From Azolla caroliniana (Eukaryota > Polypodiophyta): a stretch of 64,000 bases of DNA. The stretch lies in contig JBHGNT010000015.1 in NCBI GenBank assembly GCA_043228905.1, forward strand, positions 7,316,001-7,380,000, read 5' to 3'. The position numbers and the translations under genes were made by a program. The notes below the pieces were generated by a model. The model saw nothing but the letters and a program-made list of their open reading frames with translations, was not told the DNA's origin and searched no databases. This document shows positions 59,495 through 64,000 of the stretch, piece after piece (within the stretch, counting starts at the first letter, position 1; each line of letters opens with the position of its first letter).

Positions 59495-61910
59495 ATCAAC
59501 GCACGACCTGGTTACAGATCGAACTCGACGCCTTGCCGAAAGGCAAAGGAGACGCGAGGCTTTCCAGCAAGCGGCGCAGGAAATTAGAGCGGATCGCTCG
59601 TTTTCCAACGTAATCCGGAGAGTAGCGGAGGACTCCCTCTGGTTACAGCAAACATCGCACCCGGACGACGACAACAGCCTAAGCAGCCTCCGGGAAACTG
59701 AATCCCTTCTCCACGCGTTGGCAAACGGAGAAGGCGAAGCAGAAGCCTTTTCAGCATATGAATCGGACTCCGAAGGGGAATACAGCGTGCACACGAACTA
59801 CCGTAGCAGCAACGAAACCCCGGGCGGACCGGAGGACGAAGGATCGGATACCTTACCGACACCAGAACCGGAAGTGCTAACACTGGAACCCCCGGAACCA
59901 GCAGAGGAAGAGCGACCTCCGACACCGGAAGTTGAAGAGGAGAGGCCTTCGTCACCAAAAGAAGAGGAAAAACCACCGACGCCGGAAACAAATCGGGAAA
60001 GACCACCAACGCCGGAGAAAATTCCGGAACGAGCACCAACATTGCCAGCCCGCGCACCGATACCGGACGACGACATGCCGTTCCAGTACTCCAAGTATAG
60101 AGATGATCCGGACGCGGAAGCTCATGTGCACGCCTTTGAACAGACATGGGAAGCCAACCATGTGTCCCAGCGATTGACCCCGGAGGAAGAAGAACGCTCT
60201 AAGATAGCGGAATTTGGCGTCACATAGGAGGGACCGGCAGCAAGATGGCGCCGGACGCAGGACCCGTCTACCATCAACACCTTTGCAGATTTAGAAGCTA
60301 AATTCTTGCATTTTTTTCAAAAGGAGGTGGACCAGACCATAATGGTAGGCTTATTTTATACCATCCGACAGGAGGCAGGGGAGAGCATTCCCCAGTTTGT
60401 CATCCGGTATGAACGGATGCATAGTCAGCTTGCCCGCGCACCCCCGGAGGAGGAATTATGGACTATATTCCTAAACGCGCTCCGGGAACCCCTACGCACG
60501 GTTTGCACGGTAATTGCCTTCCACACAAGTACCATCGACCAGGTCATTGACCAAGTGAGAGAAATGGAAAAGACAAGCTCTTGGCTCACATTGGGAGCAC
60601 TCCAACGAGCGTTACCGTCCGATGAAGACCTTCGGTTTCAGCAAGCAATATAGTGCACAACCTGCTTGAATTCCGGACACTCGACTCTAGAATGCACGAT
60701 GAGGACACAACGTGTAATCTGTCAATCCAAGAGCCATACGACGGATAGGTGCGAGTATAATCTGCTGAACCGGCAAGCACTGCCCGTCCGACAAATTGAG
60801 CCACGCAGCAACTGGGATGAAGAAGACGAACGTTGGCGGCGAATGGACCGCGACCGACCGGCACAGGATGTCCGGTATGGCGATCGACGAGAGAATGATG
60901 TCAGGTACGGTGATCGGCGGGATAACTATGACCGGCATGATCGGTACCGGGATTACAATACACGATACGAACATTCCGACCGAGACCACTCCCCCGAGTA
61001 TCGTCAGCAACGGGAGGAATACGGGAGATATAACGGGCAACCCCGTAAGGAGTACCATAATAAGAAGAGCTATAACAAAAAACGACATTTTAAAAAAGGC
61101 GGCTACCCCCAGGATCCGGAACAAGGAGCTCCAAGCAGCCAACCGGTCCAAAACCCCGCGCGTACCGCAAGACCTGCCCCGGGTACAATAGACAATGTCG
61201 AATCTAGCAATACCCGGAAAGCCTACTACTACTACTACCGACATGAAGGCCATTATAGTAACCAATGTCCGGTGAAGAGCTATGAAAAACGACCGGCGGT
61301 AAATATGGTAGTCCCTAAGGTGGCAAATCTGCAGCAGGTGACCACAAGGTCGAAGGGCATGGCCAAGGAATGGGAGACGCATGAGACTATCCGGAAACAA
61401 GCAACGGAATGGGTAAAGAAAGCAAACGAGCAGAATGTCACAGACTTACAGCGGCAAAAGGAGAACATCGTAGGGCTTGCCGGCGGTAGTAACTCCGAGA
61501 ACGAGACATGGCAGGCGTTGCAAGAATGCCAGATTACGTTGCCACTAGGAAGACTCCTACAACTCATGCCATGGTTCACGGAAGGACTGAAGACGGCCAT
61601 GAAGGCAAGAGAACCATCGTCGGCACCAGTACTCTTCTCGAATCCGGAGGAGGAACCAACGGTGGTGGACACCAACAGTCCGGTAATCACTGTCGTTGTA
61701 AAAGGGAAAGAACTCCCCGGCACAGTTATAGACAGAGGCTCTAGGGTGAACGTAATAAGCCTCCGGACATGTGATGCCCTAGGAATCCACGAATGGGAGC
61801 CGTGTCCGTTCTGGTTGCGGATGGCCGATACAAGCTCAGTGCGGCCGACAAGATTAATACGGAAATTAGAAGTCACCGTCGGCGGTCATACATTCACATC
61901 TCGGCCGTAG
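59487..61910 (+). pseudogene. G2 gag and protease
   Basis: One frame from ATG 59487 with TAG codons at 60225-60227 and 60651-60653. N terminus RLAERQRRREAFQQAAQEIR, acidic Pro-rich linker, capsid (FEQTWEANHVSQRLTPEEEE, FFQKEVDQTIMVGLFYTIRQ, RMHSQLARAPPEEELW), CCHC CTTCLNSGHSTLEC, a second knuckle degenerate at its first Cys (RVICQSKSHTTDRC), a basic RD/RY-rich zone, and a third degenerate knuckle (YYYYRHEGHYSNQC). The protease has VIDRGSRVNVIS (G1 has DGGSG). A 1-nt deletion near 61895 shifts the frame. Confidence 0.88.
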
Positions 61911-62576
61911 TGCTACAATTACAAGCACAAGGCGCATACCCGCTATTGCTAGGGCGACCATGGTTGAAAATGGCACATATCAAACAAAATTGGCGGAAAA
62001 ATATAATTACCTTCCGGCGAGGAAAAGCCAAGGTACGGGTACCAACACAACCAAGGACGAGCACTAGCAAGGAATGTACACCGTTGTATGCGGAATGCGT
62101 CAACATGCTAGAACGGTTAGCGGACGAAGAAGAAGCTCAGTACCTGCAGGAAAACCCGAAGATCATACCCCTCTTCGAAATTGACATTGCCGAAGCAATA
62201 GCACAATACTTACCGCAACCGGAAGAGGCTGAAGCAGAACCGGATAAAGACGCAATCCGGGAGTTACGGCAAGCGCAGGAAGCGTTGGAACGGGAAATGG
62301 CCGTTTCACAACGCGTAAAAGCGTCGCAACTGGAAGAGGTGAACCTAGGGACCACGGACGAAGCAAAACCGGTGCACATCGCCAAGGAGATGAAGTCCGA
62401 AGACAAAACGGCGATGATCACACTTCTCACGGAATTTCGCGATGTGTTCGCCTGGTCATACGAAGACATGCGAGGACTCGACCCTCAGTTATACCAGCAT
62501 CAGGTGCACTTGAGCAAGGACACAAAACCAGTGGCACAAAGACGGTACCAGATGAATCCCAATTATGCCGCCAAAA
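61896..62576 (+). pseudogene. G2 protease end and linker to RT
   Basis: AVVLQLQAQGAYPLLLGRPW, NIITFRRGKAKVRV, then a charged linker (QAQEALEREMAVSQRVKASQ) and the N-terminal RT segment LTEFRDVFAWSYEDMRGLDP. This linker replaces the coiled coil that G1 has at the same place. A 1-nt insertion at about 62576 shifts the frame. Confidence 0.85.
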
Positions 62577-64000
62577 GTCAAGGAGGAAATCGACAAACTG
62601 CTAAGAGTTGGTTTTATCCATCCGGTAAAGAAAGCGACATGGCTGAGCCCGATCGTAGTCGTACCGAAGAAGAACGAAAAATTCGAGTTAGTGTGGACTA
62701 CCGGAAACTCAATGCAGCTACGGTAACGGATGCGTTTCCACTTCCGTTCACAGATGGAGTGTTGGATGTCGTCGCTGGCCATGAGGTCTATAGTTTCCTA
62801 GACGGATTCAGCGGGTATAATCAGATCCGGAGGCACCCAGACCACCAAGAGAAAACGGCTTTCGTCACCGAATGGGGGGTGTTTGAGGCCGTGGTGATGA
62901 TGTTCGGACTCAAAACGGCACCGGCAACATTTCAACGAATCATCATGGAAATCTTTGGTGAATATATTCCGGCTTTTATGCAGGTTTTCCTTGACAATTT
63001 TGCCGTCTACAGCCGGGAGGAGGACCATTTTCAGCACCTCCGTCTTTGTCTTGAAAAGTGTAGAGCGTACCGGCTAAGCTTGAATCCGGCAAAGTGTGTA
63101 TTTGGCGTATCCAGTGGAACTCTATTAGGACATATTGTGAGCCAGGAAGGTATTGCAGTCGACCCGGACAAAGTGAAAGCCATATTAGAAGCACCGGCGC
63201 CGGCAACGGCAAAGGCATTAAGCCGGTTCTTAGGCCAGATTCAGTGGCACAGCCGGATGCTCCGTTACTTGGCCGACCTAGCTACACCGTTGCATGCCGC
63301 CATACATCGGACACCATTCCAGTGGACCGACACCGAGGATAGGGCGTATAGGGCCCTCAAGGTACTATTGTCGCAGGCACCGGTAGTACAACCTCCGGAT
63401 TGGAGTAAAGAATTTCACGTGTTCGTAGACGCCTCCGACATCGCAATCGGAAGCGTACTTATGCAGCTTACGGAGCCAAAATGGTACCGGCCAGTGTACT
63501 ATGCCAGCCGAAAGCTATCCCAAGCAGAACGAAACTACTCTACCACGGAACGGGAAGCTCTAGGGATGATCTACAGTGTGACAAAGTTTCGGCATTATTT
63601 ATTGGGAAGGAAGTTTTCCTTCCATGTAGATCATTCGGCACTCCTTTACCTGGTGTCCAAAGCGTCACTCACCGGCAAATTGGCCCAGTGGACCTTACTG
63701 TTACAGGAGTTCGAGTTTGAAATATTCCACCGACCCGGTATACAGCATGCCGTGGCGGATTACTTAAGCCGATTAGAGTCTGGAGAGACGGGTGACGGAG
63801 TAGCAAATGAGTTTCCGGATGCGGAGCTATTTCGAGTCACTATGGAGACGGCAGCGGATGAGACGATGGCACAGGAAGACAAGTGGCTCACAAATATGCA
63901 CCAGTTTCTGAGCACCGGACTACCTCCGGAGGAGATGAACCGGGACGAACGTAAACGCCTGGCAGTACAAAGCCGACATTTTTGCTTACTGCAAGACACA
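62577..64000 (+). pseudogene. G2 reverse transcriptase, RNase H, start of integrase
   Basis: After a second shift near 62680 the frame is open for about 440 codons to the window end. RT: VSVDYRKLNAATVTDAFPLP, FLDGFSGYNQIRRHPDHQEK, FGLKTAPATFQRI, and FLDNF (62990-63001), where the family has LDDF, so the second catalytic Asp is Asn (codon 62996-62998). RNase H: FHVFVDASDIAIGSVLMQLT, YASRKLSQAERNYSTTEREA, HRPGIQHAVADYLSRLES. The integrase zinc domain is just beginning at 63960-64000. Confidence 0.9.

Larger units (their letters stand above)
58999..64000 (+). mobile_element. G2, Tat/Ogre-like Ty3/gypsy element (5' 5 kb)
   Basis: The LTR starts at 58999 (TGTTACCGACCGGC) in C7 gag; preceding 5-mer TCAGA. 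Leader with primer site, the 3-codon uORF, gag, protease, RT, RNase H and the first residues of the integrase zinc domain reach the window end. It is the only pol-bearing relative of G1, N, D and D2 here, but carries two nonsense codons, three frameshifts and a damaged RT active site. Confidence 0.9.

Overview
This window is plant nuclear DNA made almost entirely of nested LTR retrotransposons. No cellular protein-coding gene, rRNA or ordinary tRNA gene was recognised. The plant assignment rests on Ty1/copia polyproteins with CCHC gag, GAG-pre-integrase, integrase, RT and RNase H modules; primer sites of the TGGTATCAGAGC type (initiator tRNA-Met); Tat/Ogre-like Ty3/gypsy gag-pol; and an hAT-type MITE. 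A chromodomain element of the fungus-like (Tcn1-like) chromovirus type at 46840-50953 hints at a seed-free plant (moss, lycophyte or fern). That is an inference, and no species can be named.

Left block, about 1-39279. The oldest layer is a minus-strand copia (called C3). Its pieces lie at 2851-2912, 24872-25940, 27801-29703, 32538-33904, 34681-36931, 37864-38017 and 38671-39279. Inserted in it are: D2 (plus, off-window to 2850, itself hit by a family-A LTR at 1-235); F (2913-24871, a pol-less element with 4-bp TSD ATGG/ACGG); E (25941-~27800); D (29704-32537); S3, a solo LTR (33909-34676); an A-family LTR (36938-37863); and an hAT MITE (38018-38670, 8-bp TSD). Both F LTRs carry further copias. 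C1 (2968-10906, TSD CATGC) holds two solo LTRs and mini-element N (7782-9523, TSD GGGCG). C2 (13319-24312) holds the almost complete copia A1 (14478-20094, TSD GAAAA).

Right block, about 39280-64000. The base layer is a plus-strand copia C6. Its 5' LTR is split by G1 (39312-43893, TSD AAACT, LTRs differing at 3 of 380 positions). G1 encodes an uninterrupted gag-protease-coiled-coil protein of 1239 residues but no RT, RNase H or integrase. The C6 gag is split by C5 (44565-56753, TSD CACAT). C5 is split by a head-to-tail A-family array (46812-56519, TSD TTTCT), whose first LTR was hit by chromovirus G3. C6 is next broken by copia C7 (57647 on), and C7 by G2 (58999 to the window end), a Tat/Ogre-like gypsy with gag, protease, RT, RNase H and the start of integrase.

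The most interesting signal is a set of pol-less Tat-like elements (G1, N, D, D2) related to G2. They share a C-terminal acidic tail ending in an ILDILDE-like motif. All members whose gag start is visible carry a 3-codon upstream ORF overlapping the gag ATG. Before the 3' LTR they have a conserved non-polypurine block resembling TCCCACGGGCRTGCCATG. G1, D and D2 also carry a coiled-coil module in place of pol. This looks like a family of non-autonomous elements that would have to borrow RT and integrase from partners such as G2.
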